Below are positions 35,688 to 44,020 of a DNA stretch of 64,000 nt, in pieces; positions within the stretch are counted from its first letter, which is position 1, and every line of letters starts with the position of its first letter. The translations under genes were made by a program, and so were the position numbers. The notes under the pieces were generated by a model. It had not been told where the DNA came from and did not search any database. It was given only the letters and a program-made list of their open reading frames with translations. The stretch spans positions 2,480,001-2,544,000 of the forward strand of contig NZ_CP089309.1 of NCBI RefSeq assembly GCF_021228795.1. Reading direction: 5' to 3'. This stretch comes from Thiocapsa bogorovii. GTDB lineage: Bacteria > Pseudomonadota > Gammaproteobacteria > Chromatiales > Chromatiaceae.

Positions 35688-37092
35688 CCGGTCCTCCGGC
35701 GTCGACCAAGCGGGTGCGTGCCCGCCCGATCGCTGCGCGCACCTGTGCCGGTGCGGTTCCGCCGAGGTGATCGCGCGCGGCGACCGAGCCATCCAAGGTC
35801 AACACCGCGAAGACGTCGGTCTCGATGGCATTCGAGAAACCGCGCAGCTCCTCCAGCGTCAGCTCGGCAAGATCCCGACCTTCGCGCACACCCAGCCCGA
35901 CCGCCTTGCCGACGATCTCGTGGGCATCGCGAAAGGGGATGCCTTTGCGCACCAGATAATCGGCAAGATCGGTGGCGGTGCTGAAGCCTTGGGCGGCAGC
36001 GGCTCGCATGCGCTCGCGGTTGCAGGCGACCTCGCCCATCATCTCGGCGTAGACCTTGAGCGAACCCTTGAGGTTGTCCACCGTATCGAACAGGGGCTCC
36101 TTGTCTTCCTGGTTGTCCTTGTTGTAGGCGAGGGGCTGGGCCTTCATGAGGGTCAGCAGTCCCATCAGATGTCCAAAGATGCGACCGCTCTTGCCGCGGA
36201 CCAGCTCGGGCACATCCGGGTTCTTCTTCTGCGGCATGATGGATGAGCCGGTACAGAAGCTGTCCGACAGCTCGACGAAACCGAACTGACTCGACGACCA
36301 GAGGATCAGCTCTTCGGAGAAACGCGACAGGTGCATCATGAGGATGGCCGCGTCGGCGGTGAATTCGATCGCGAAATCCCGGTCGGACACGGCATCGAGC
36401 GAATTCTCGGCCGGCCGATCGAAGCCGAGCAGCTCGGCGGTGTAGGCCCGATCGATCGGATAGGTGGTGCCGGCCAGCGCCGCGGCCCCGAGCGGCATCA
36501 CGTTCATGCGCCGGCGGCAATCGGCCAAACGCTCGCGGTCGCGCTCCAGCATCTCGAACCAGGCCAACATGTGATGGCCGAAAGTCACCGGCTGGGCGAC
36601 TTGCAGGTGGGTGAAGCCGGGCATGATGGTCTCGGCCTCGCGCTCGGCCAGATCCACCAAGGCCGCCTGAAGACGTGCGATGGCCGTGCGGATCAGATCA
36701 ATCTCCTCGCGCAGCCAGAGCCGCACATCGGTCGCCACCTGGTCGTTGCGCGAGCGCCCCGTGTGCAGCTTTTTGCCGGCATCGCCGATCAACTCGGTCA
36801 GGGCGGATTCCACATTCATATGGACGTCTTCCAAGGGGATCGACCACTCGAAGGCACCGGAATCGATCCGCTCCCGCACCGACTCCAAGCCTGACACGAT
36901 CGCATCTCGCTCCGTGCCGCTCAGGATGCCTTGACGAGCCAACATCTTGGCATGGGCGATCGAGCCCTGGATATCGTAGCGATAGAGGCGTCGGTCGAAG
37001 TCGACCGAGGCGGTAAATGCCTCGACGAAAGCGTCGGTCGGTGCGTTGAATCGCCCGGCCCAGGGTTTGGCGGAAGAGCTTGGCTGGTGCAT
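35677..37092 (-). CDS. argH: Argininosuccinate lyase
   Basis: ArgH splits argininosuccinate to arginine and fumarate. The 471-residue protein has the superfamily signature [20 protein letters not shown], the [17 protein letters not shown] motif and the [14 protein letters not shown] catalytic-histidine segment. Length is normal. In Pseudomonas and relatives argH is divergent from the algZ-algR regulator genes; here an AlgR-like remnant lies divergently upstream at 37381, consistent with that ancient neighbourhood. Confidence 0.96.
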   Translation of the reverse strand: MHQPSSSAKPWAGRFNAPTDAFVEAFTASVDFDRRLYRYDIQGSIAHAKMLARQGILSGTERDAIVSGLESVRERIDSGAFEWSIPLEDVHMNVESALTELIGDAGKKLHTGRSRNDQVATDVRLWLREEIDLIRTAIARLQAALVDLAEREAETIMPGFTHLQVAQPVTFGHHMLAWFEMLERDRERLADCRRRMNVMPLGAAALAGTTYPIDRAYTAELLGFDRPAENSLDAVSDRDFAIEFTADAAILMMHLSRFSEELILWSSSQFGFVELSDSFCTGSSIMPQKKNPDVPELVRGKSGRIFGHLMGLLTLMKAQPLAYNKDNQEDKEPLFDTVDNLKGSLKVYAEMMGEVACNRERMRAAAAQGFSTATDLADYLVRKGIPFRDAHEIVGKAVGLGVREGRDLAELTLEELRGFSNAIETDVFAVLTLDGSVAARDHLGGTAPAQVRAAIGRARTRLVDAGGPDAG

Positions 37093-37380
37093 CTGCGGGA
37101 TCCGGATGGGTGCGTTTCGAGGATTCTACACGCTGGCGTTGCGATGGCCTGGATCACGCGCAAGGCCACGGGACCGAGCAGACACCGGACGCCGCACACG
37201 CGATGTCGGCGCCGGCTCAATCCCGAGTAAAATGATCTTAGGCTATCTTTAAATCGCGAACATTCGCGACGGTGCAAGGTCAGCCTGCACATGCGTCTCT
37301 CCAGTCTCGATACGCGCATCCTGCAGGACTTCCTGTTCGACCGAAGAAACACCATTGTCAACCCGGTGCAGACCTAATCC

Positions 37381-37791
37381 ATGGAAAAGGTTATGAACAT
37401 CCTGGTCGTCGACGATGAAGCACAGTCACGCGATCAAGATCCAACGCGAACCGCCCCCCGGCGCCAAATCAGCGCCCACTACCGGGGCGGGCTGCGCACC
37501 GTACAGATCGAGGACGTCATCTATCTGCGCGCCGAGCACAAATACGTGACGGTGCGTCATGTGGATGGCGAGCTCTTGATCGACGAGTCGCTGCGCGCAT
37601 TGGAACAGGAGTTCGCGGAACTCTTCCTGCGCATTCATCGCAATGCACTGGTCGCGCGCGATCGGGTCTGCGGCTTGGAGAAGCGCTCGGACGGAGGCTC
37701 ATTCATACGGCTGCGCGATTGTGCTGAGCAGCTTTCAATCAGCCGCCGGCATCTGCCCGAGGTTCGCCGCTGGATGCGGGTAGAGAACTGA
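37381..37791 (+). CDS. AlgR-like LytTR DNA-binding protein with deleted receiver domain
   Basis: A 136-residue protein. The first residues MEKVMNILVVDDEAQSRD are the beginning of a response-regulator receiver, but the sequence then jumps to an AlgR-type linker and LytTR domain (RRQISAHYRGGLRTVQIEDV, AEHKYVTVRHVDGELLIDES, FLRIHRNALVARDRVCGLEK, SISRRHLPEVRRWM). About 105 residues, including the phospho-acceptor aspartate, are missing in frame. The sensor kinase expected between argH and algR is also absent. The DNA-binding domain itself looks complete, so it could act constitutively or be decaying. Confidence 0.8.
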   Translation: MEKVMNILVVDDEAQSRDQDPTRTAPRRQISAHYRGGLRTVQIEDVIYLRAEHKYVTVRHVDGELLIDESLRALEQEFAELFLRIHRNALVARDRVCGLEKRSDGGSFIRLRDCAEQLSISRRHLPEVRRWMRVEN

Positions 37792-37839
37792 GAGCACCGG
37801 ACGCTAAACTGATCCCTCGCCCTCTCCTGGACACGCGAC

Positions 37840-38715
37840 TCAGGCACCGTCGGACCTCAAGGGCCGTGTCGATCCCACAAAGACAAGGGCCAACAGGCCG
37901 ATCCATCCCGCCGCCAGCCAGCCGATCACGCCGTCGTAGCTCCCCACCAGAAAAGCGGCCGGGGCGTCTGGGTTGCCGTCGGTCATTCGCCGCGTGACCT
38001 GAATCACGAAGACCCAACCGGCGTGTAGCCCGATGCCCCAAGCGATGTGTCCTGAACGCTCGCGCACCAGGGCCAGAAAGACTCCGACCATGAAGAGCGC
38101 AGCCATCGAGCTCAGATGTTTCCACTGGAAGACATCGATAAAGACGGTGCCGAACATCTGCCAGGACCCAGCCCAATCGAAGGCCAGGCCATCGGGCAAG
38201 GCACTCGGTTTCATGAAGTGGACTAGCATGTAGAGAAACGCACTCCAGACCACGGCCGAGGCCACGCCGTCGCGCCGACGGATCGCCGTGTAGAGGGCGC
38301 CGCGGAAGAAGGTCTCCTCCAGCACCCCGATCAGGAGGCCGCCGATCAGGGCTTGCAGTGCCTTTTTCGCCAGATAGGGCCAGAGCTCCAGCTCCGCGTC
38401 CGGCAGGCGGATCTCCAAGGCGACAAGTGCCACCGCGAGCACCGCGAGGATCGCCACCCCTTCGACCCAGCCGAGCGCGAGCGCCCGTCGGAAGACCGGC
38501 TTTGGAATGCCGTAACCCAACGCGGTCCGATCCGCCAACTGCAGGCGCTTGAGAAAGGGCCATAGCCCAAGCAGGATAAAGAGCTGCGCCAAGCGACCCA
38601 TGACCCGCTGCGGGTCTTCGTCGAGCCAGCCGGTCGACATCACGGGATAGGTCAGGAGCGCCCCCAACAGGAGACAGACGAAGAGATAGACGAAAAAGAG
38701 TGCGGTCGGGCGCAT
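37840..38715 (-). CDS. CPBP-family intramembrane metalloprotease
   Basis: A 291-residue multi-span membrane protein (CAAX protease/bacteriocin-processing superfamily). It starts MRPTALFFVYLFVCLLLGAL and holds the motifs GVLEETFFRGALYTAI (EExxxR), a second-motif region FLYMLVHFMK, and HIAWGIGLHAGWVF carrying metal-ligand histidines. Role is unknown; family members process prenylated or secreted peptides. The frame extends upstream but without membrane character, so the ATG at 38715 is used. Confidence 0.85.
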   Translation of the reverse strand: MRPTALFFVYLFVCLLLGALLTYPVMSTGWLDEDPQRVMGRLAQLFILLGLWPFLKRLQLADRTALGYGIPKPVFRRALALGWVEGVAILAVLAVALVALEIRLPDAELELWPYLAKKALQALIGGLLIGVLEETFFRGALYTAIRRRDGVASAVVWSAFLYMLVHFMKPSALPDGLAFDWAGSWQMFGTVFIDVFQWKHLSSMAALFMVGVFLALVRERSGHIAWGIGLHAGWVFVIQVTRRMTDGNPDAPAAFLVGSYDGVIGWLAAGWIGLLALVFVGSTRPLRSDGA

Positions 38716-38969
38716 CGGCGGGATCGGAAATTCCGCCAGTCTACTGACAGGATCCCGGCACGAACAAGCCCCCGACGGATCCGGACCGACGAAACAGCCG
38801 ATCGAATCCTGCGCACGGCTTGTCAGCGTCTGGCCCGACGTTCGACAATGAGGGCACATCCAGCGGGGTCTTGCACCCGCTCCGCGCCCGCAGGCTCCTG
38901 CCCGGGCCCACCGAGCCATCCGATGCCGCAGGTCTCGACCCGACGACACGACCCGAAGGCGACCCGCTA

Positions 38970-40799
38970 ATGTGCGGGATCGCGGGCTTCATGCTGCGCG
39001 GCGGTTCTCGCCCGAACCCGGACGAGCTGGTCAAGATGGCCGCAGCCCTGGCCCACCGGGGCCCGGACGATCACGGCATCCATTGCAGCGGCCCGGCCGG
39101 ATTGGCGCAGACGCGGCTGTCGATCATCGGTATCGCCACCGGGCATCAGCCGATGGTCTCGGCCGACGGGCAGCTCGCGCTGGCGGCAAACGGCGAGGTC
39201 TACAACTACATCGAACTGAATGCCGCGTTGCGTACGCAGGGGCGCGCGCCACGGACCGACTCGGACTCGGAGACCATCCTGCACGCCTATGCCGAACATG
39301 GGCTGGATTTCCCCGTCGAGCTGCGCGGCATGTATGCCTTCGCGCTCCATGATGCAAGAGAGGGCCGGCTGATCCTCGGGCGAGACCGGCTCGGGATCAA
39401 GCCGCTCTTCTACGTGCGCTTGCCCGACCGCGTTGCCTTCGCCTCCGAGATCAAGGCGCTTCTGCCGCTCCTGCCGGGTCGGCCCCGCGTGAATCCGGTC
39501 GCCTTGCGGCAGTTTCTGCAGAACCAATTCGCGAGCGGCGAGGAGACCATCCTGGAGGGCATCCGACGGGTGCCGCCCGGCGAGATCCTGATCATCGATC
39601 GGGATCTGCACATCAAGCACAGGCGCTACTGGTCGGCGCTCGATATCGCGCCCCGCGCGATCGCCCTCGACGAGGCGCAAGCCGAGTTGGACGGACTCAT
39701 GCACGAGGCCATGCGCGAGCACATGCGCTCGGACGTGCCCTTCGGGCTCTTCCTTTCGGGCGGCGTGGACTCTGCCGTGCTGGCCGCGCTGCTGCACACC
39801 CACGGAGCCGGTCGTATCAAGAGTTTCTCGGTCGGGTATCGCGGCACGGCAATGGCGCACGAGCTGGACGAGGCGGCGCGTGTCGCGGCGCATTTCGGGC
39901 TGGATCACCGGCCCCTGGCGCTCGAGCTCGATCAGGTCTTCGCCCGCATCCCGCATACGGTCTGGGCGGCCGACGAGCTGATGCGCGACTACGCCAACCT
40001 GCCGACCTCGGTCCTGGCCCAAACCGCCGCAGCCGACCTCAAGGTGGTCTTCTCGGGCGAGGGCGGCGACGAGGTCTTCGCCGGCTACGGCCGGTATCGC
40101 CCTCCACCGACCGAGCGCTGGATCAAGGGTCTGCTGAGGCCGGGTAGCGGCGGTTTCCGCACCCGTGGGCAGTGGTCGGGACAGTGGTCGCGGCGGCTGC
40201 TCGGACCGGCGCTCGAGTCGGTCAAGGAACCGGATCGCGCGCCCTTCCTCAAGGCGTGGCGGTCGACGCCGAGCAGCTGGTCCGACCTGCAGCGACGCCA
40301 GTATACCGACCTGGTCACGGCCCTCCCGGACAATCTGCTGGTGAAGACCGACCGCATGCTGATGGGCTTCGGGCTGGAGGGTCGAGTGCCCTTCCTCGAC
40401 CATCGCATCGTCGAATTCGGTCTTTCGCTGCCCGATGGACTCAAGGTCAAAGGCCATCAGGGCAAATGGCTGCTCAAGCGCTGGGCCGAGCCCATGCTGC
40501 CGCCGGGACACCTGACGCGTCCCAAGCGCGGTTTCCACGTCCCGGTCGGCGACTGGTTAACCGGCGATATCGCGGCCCGTGTCGGCGAGCGCGTGGCGCA
40601 AAACCGAGGCATCCGCGAGTGGTTCCGCGTCGATGCCATTCCTGATCTGGTCGCCGCCCGTCAGGCCGGCAGGGGCGGCAGTCGCGAGCTTTTCGGCCTG
40701 ATGCAGTTCGCGATCTGGCATCGGCTCTTCATCGAGCAGCCCAGGCTCGCACCCTCGCCCGACGAAAATCCCTTGGATTGGATCGCGAGCGGCGCCTGA
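38970..40799 (+). CDS. Asparagine synthetase-like amidotransferase of a polysaccharide cluster
   Basis: A 609-residue class II glutamine amidotransferase. Cys2 of MCGIAGFMLRGG is the glutaminase nucleophile, followed by HRGPDDHG and GEVYNYIEL. The synthetase half has the PP-loop FLSGGVDSAVLAALL and VVFSGEGGDEVFAGYGRY. Homologues in exopolysaccharide and exosortase-linked gene clusters are thought to amidate uronic acids or sugars rather than make asparagine. Here it heads a polysaccharide cluster, three bases before a glycosyltransferase, which favours that role (inference). Confidence 0.88.
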   Translation: MCGIAGFMLRGGSRPNPDELVKMAAALAHRGPDDHGIHCSGPAGLAQTRLSIIGIATGHQPMVSADGQLALAANGEVYNYIELNAALRTQGRAPRTDSDSETILHAYAEHGLDFPVELRGMYAFALHDAREGRLILGRDRLGIKPLFYVRLPDRVAFASEIKALLPLLPGRPRVNPVALRQFLQNQFASGEETILEGIRRVPPGEILIIDRDLHIKHRRYWSALDIAPRAIALDEAQAELDGLMHEAMREHMRSDVPFGLFLSGGVDSAVLAALLHTHGAGRIKSFSVGYRGTAMAHELDEAARVAAHFGLDHRPLALELDQVFARIPHTVWAADELMRDYANLPTSVLAQTAAADLKVVFSGEGGDEVFAGYGRYRPPPTERWIKGLLRPGSGGFRTRGQWSGQWSRRLLGPALESVKEPDRAPFLKAWRSTPSSWSDLQRRQYTDLVTALPDNLLVKTDRMLMGFGLEGRVPFLDHRIVEFGLSLPDGLKVKGHQGKWLLKRWAEPMLPPGHLTRPKRGFHVPVGDWLTGDIAARVGERVAQNRGIREWFRVDAIPDLVAARQAGRGGSRELFGLMQFAIWHRLFIEQPRLAPSPDENPLDWIASGA

Positions 40800-40801
40800 C
40801 C

Positions 40802-41923
40802 ATGGCGACGACCGTCCCGCGGATTGCTTGCTTCTTCTCCACCTCCGGTCACAGCGGTGTCGACCGCGCGGCCAAGCACCTGATCCCGGCCCTGGCGCGT
40901 CGGGGCTATCGGGTCGATCTGCTCAAGGTCCGTCGCCATGGGCCGCACCTGGACGTGATCCCGGCCGGGGTCTCCGTGGTCGATCTGGGCTCGCGGCACA
41001 CCTACGCCTGCATACCGGCCCTGGTGCGATACCTGCGCCGCGAGCGTCCGGCCGTCCTGCTCTCGGACAAGGACCGCGTGAATCGCACCGCACTCATTGC
41101 ACGCTGGCTCGCCGGGGTTCAGACGCGCCTGGTCTTCAGCTCGGGGACGACCATCTCGATCGATCTGGCGACGCGCGGCACGCTCGAGCGTTGGGTCCAG
41201 CGCACGTCGATGGGGCGTCTCTATCCTTTCGCCGACCAGGTGATCGTGACCAGCGCCGGCGTGGCCGACGACATGGCGAGCTACACCGGCTTGGCGCGCG
41301 AGCGGATCCGTGTCGTGCCCTCGCCCGTGGTGCCGGCGTCGCTCTTCACGGAGACCCTGGCGCGTCCGGATCACCCCTGGCTCGGGCGGTCCGACGTGCC
41401 TCTGATCTTGGGCGCAGGCGAACTGTGCGGACGCAAGGACTTCGAGACCCTGCTGCTGGCCTTCGCGCGCGTGCGGGCAGAGCGCCAGTGCCGCCTCATG
41501 ATCCTGGGACAAGGCCGTGCCCGCGAGCGCCTGCTCGCACTCGCCGCCGAGCTGGGCGTGGCCGAGGATGTCGACCTGCCCGGATTCGTCCCCGAGCCCT
41601 ATGCCTTCATGGCCTATGCCGATCTCTTCGCATTTACCTCGCGCTGGGAGGGGCTCGGCTTCGTCATCATCGAGGCACTCGCGGTCGGCACGCCCGTGGT
41701 GGCGACCGATTGTCCGAGCGGCCCGCGCGAGATCCTGCAGGACGGACGCATCGGCCCCTTGGTGCCGGTCGGCGACGCCGCCGCCTTGGCCGCGGCCATG
41801 ATGGAGACCCTGGACGCTCCGCCACCGGGGGCCCTGCTTCGGGACGCCGCCCGACCCTACGAGATCGAGGCGAGCACCGATGCCTATCTGGATGCCATGC
41901 GGCTGCCGCGCCGGGCAAGCTAG
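40802..41923 (+). CDS. Glycosyltransferase family 4
   Basis: A 373-residue GT-B enzyme. N-terminal MATTVPRIACFFSTSGHSGV is the acceptor-domain start with the glycine-rich turn; the donor domain shows LILGAGELCGRKDFETLLLA, GFVPEPYAFMAYADLFAFTS and the E-x7-E region EGLGFVIIEALAVGTPVVAT. The DCPSGPREIL motif is shared with the transferase at 47073-48236, to which it is clearly related. Probably adds a hexose or amino sugar in LPS core or O-chain assembly. Confidence 0.9.
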   Translation: MATTVPRIACFFSTSGHSGVDRAAKHLIPALARRGYRVDLLKVRRHGPHLDVIPAGVSVVDLGSRHTYACIPALVRYLRRERPAVLLSDKDRVNRTALIARWLAGVQTRLVFSSGTTISIDLATRGTLERWVQRTSMGRLYPFADQVIVTSAGVADDMASYTGLARERIRVVPSPVVPASLFTETLARPDHPWLGRSDVPLILGAGELCGRKDFETLLLAFARVRAERQCRLMILGQGRARERLLALAAELGVAEDVDLPGFVPEPYAFMAYADLFAFTSRWEGLGFVIIEALAVGTPVVATDCPSGPREILQDGRIGPLVPVGDAAALAAAMMETLDAPPPGALLRDAARPYEIEASTDAYLDAMRLPRRAS

Positions 41924-42121
41924 GGTCATACGATTCTTCAAAGCGCGCCCGAACCGACTAGCGCCGAATTGGCAGCGCGCGGAGCGACGCAGGCAACTCC
42001 GCCCCGTCCCCAAACCGAACAAACTGAAGGGCGACGACAAGCAGGAGGGCGAGAAGAACAACGAAGCCGCCCGGCTCTGGGTCTCCGGACGGAGGCCGTC
42101 AATCGGACGGGCGGGCTGACG

Positions 42122-42400
42122 CGTATCTTCGACCCCTCCCCCACACCATCTCTGCGCTACACCGTTCTTCCTGCGCGGCTCGGGCTATGCCAAAGGCGCG
42201 CTCTCCTCCTGGACCACGAGCGACTCCTCGCTGACGGACGCCATCGAAAGCAACATCGTCAAGCTCCCGCGAGGGCTCCGATCCCTCTTCCCGAATTACA
42301 GATCGCGCTCAGTGTCGGCGCAAACGACGATTGCCCCAAGTACCAGCGGGCGCTCGCGGAGATCTGCGGCATGAGACAATCCCGCGCCGAAACACCCAAG
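42122..42400 (+). pseudogene. Decayed coding fragment, possibly from a restriction-type helicase
   Basis: In the 493-base gap between two polysaccharide genes, one frame reads FFLRGSGYAKGALSSWTTSD then SLTDAIESNIVKLP, with coding-like third positions; the SLTDAIESNIVKLPR pattern recalls a segment of type III-like restriction helicases. It slips into another frame (LPELQIALSVGANDDCPKYQ, then RALAEICGM) and ends. Neither piece has a start or full domain. Family suggestion is weak; decay is clear. Confidence 0.3.
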
Positions 42401-42416
42401 CGTCGAGTCCCGCACC

Positions 42417-43904
42417 TTGAACCCGCTCAAACGTCTCGCCTCACAGACCGCCGTCTACGGCCTCAGCAGCATCATCGGCCGGTTTCTGAACTACCTGCTG
42501 GTGCCGCTTTATACCTACACCTTCGCACCGGCGGACTATGGCGTCGTGGCGGAGTTCTACGCCTACATGGGCTTTCTGGCGGTGCTGCTGGTGTTCGGGT
42601 TGGAGACGGGCTACTTCCGTTTCCGCAGCGGCGGCGAGCGCGAGCCGCCGGTGGTGTTCGCGACCGTGGTGCGCACGCTCATCGTCGCGAACGGAGGATT
42701 CTTGCTCGCGGCGGTGCTGTTGCAGCAGCCCATCGCCGACCTGCTGCGCCACGCCGCCCATCCGGAATACATCTGGTGGGTGGCCGCGATCGTCGCGCTC
42801 GACTCGGTCGGCGCCGCCGCCTTTGCGCGGCTGCGGGCGGAGGATAAGGCGCTGCATTTCGCCGGCATCAAGCTGATCGAGATCGGCGCCAACATCGGGC
42901 TGAACTTGTTCTTTATCCTGGTCTGCCGGCAGGCCTTCGAGGCCGACCCCGACTCCCTGCTCGGCCGCCTGTGGGACCCGGCCATCGGCATCGGCTACGT
43001 CTTCCTGGCCAACCTGGCGGCCAGCGGGCTCAAGATCCTGCTGCTGATGCCGCAACTCAAAGACGGTCTGTTCGGCGCCGGGGCAATCTTCGACGCGGAG
43101 CTGTTCAAACGCATCATCCGCTATTCGCTGCCGATGGTGATCATCGGCATGGCCGGCATCGTCAACGAGATGCTCGACCGCGCGGCGCTGAAGTTCCTTC
43201 TGCCCTACGACGACGCCACCAACATGGCACAGCTCGGCATCTACAGTGCTTGCTATAAGCTCTCGATCCTGATGACGCTGTTCATCCAGGCCTTCCGCTA
43301 CGCCGGCGAGCCGTTCTTTTTTGCCTACGCCAAGCAGCAGGACGCCAAACAGCTCTACGCGCTGGTGCTGAACTGGTTCGTGATCTTCTGCGTCTTCATC
43401 CTTCTACTGGTGACGCTGTACCTCGACCTGTTTCAGTATTTCGTCGGCGCCGACTATCGCGAGGGTCTCACGGTGGTGCCGGTGCTGCTGCTCGCGAACC
43501 TGCTGCTCGGCGTCTACGTCAACCTGTCGATCTGGTACAAGCTCACCGACCGCACCCTGCTCGGCGCTTGGGTAGCACTGATCGGCGCCGGCATCACCAT
43601 CGCCATGCTCTGGCTGCTGGTGCCGGTCTACGGCTACCAGGGCGCGGCTTGGGCGCACCTGGCGTGTTACAGCGCCATGGTGGCCATGTCCTACCTGCTC
43701 GGCCGGCGCTACTATCCGGTGCCCTACGATCTGACCCGCGTGTTCGGCTACATCGCGCTGGGTCTCGGCCTATACGGCGCCAGCCGCTGGCTGACCAGCG
43801 GAATCGGCTGGAATAGCTTGGTCGCCGGCACGCTGCTGATGCTGGTCTATCTGGCGGTGGTGGCGGTCGTGGACGGACGCCGATTGGTTGCGCGGCAGGC
43901 TTAA
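42417..43904 (+). CDS. Wzx-type polysaccharide flippase (MATE/MVF superfamily)
   Basis: A 495-residue membrane protein with about 12-14 helices, beginning MNPLKRLASQTAVYGLSSII, the classic start of O-antigen/polysaccharide translocases, and ADYGVVAEFYAYMGFLAVLL soon after. It should flip lipid-linked oligosaccharide across the inner membrane. The start is TTG at 42417 by frame and family alignment. AT-poor codon use is like the neighbours. It is separated from the preceding transferase by decayed sequence. Confidence 0.88.
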   Translation: MNPLKRLASQTAVYGLSSIIGRFLNYLLVPLYTYTFAPADYGVVAEFYAYMGFLAVLLVFGLETGYFRFRSGGEREPPVVFATVVRTLIVANGGFLLAAVLLQQPIADLLRHAAHPEYIWWVAAIVALDSVGAAAFARLRAEDKALHFAGIKLIEIGANIGLNLFFILVCRQAFEADPDSLLGRLWDPAIGIGYVFLANLAASGLKILLLMPQLKDGLFGAGAIFDAELFKRIIRYSLPMVIIGMAGIVNEMLDRAALKFLLPYDDATNMAQLGIYSACYKLSILMTLFIQAFRYAGEPFFFAYAKQQDAKQLYALVLNWFVIFCVFILLLVTLYLDLFQYFVGADYREGLTVVPVLLLANLLLGVYVNLSIWYKLTDRTLLGAWVALIGAGITIAMLWLLVPVYGYQGAAWAHLACYSAMVAMSYLLGRRYYPVPYDLTRVFGYIALGLGLYGASRWLTSGIGWNSLVAGTLLMLVYLAVVAVVDGRRLVARQA

Positions 43905-44020
43905 ACCTATCTCATTGGGGCAGCCGGGCATCGCTTCGCGGTCCCGATGGCGCCGAACGTAAGTCAGCGCGGGGCGTCCTTAAGGAGATACGAGTCAAGT
44001 CCTTGCCCCTGGGGTTTATC

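Noticed and set aside
37291-37377. 28-residue frame upstream of the AlgR-like gene (MRLSSLDTRILQDFLFDRRN...)
   Set aside because: Possible leader peptide or remnant of the missing sensor gene, but too short and without family match to call.
38820-38969. Longer N-terminus for the asparagine synthetase-like protein
   Set aside because: Class II amidotransferases need Cys directly after the initiator Met; MCGI begins at 38970.
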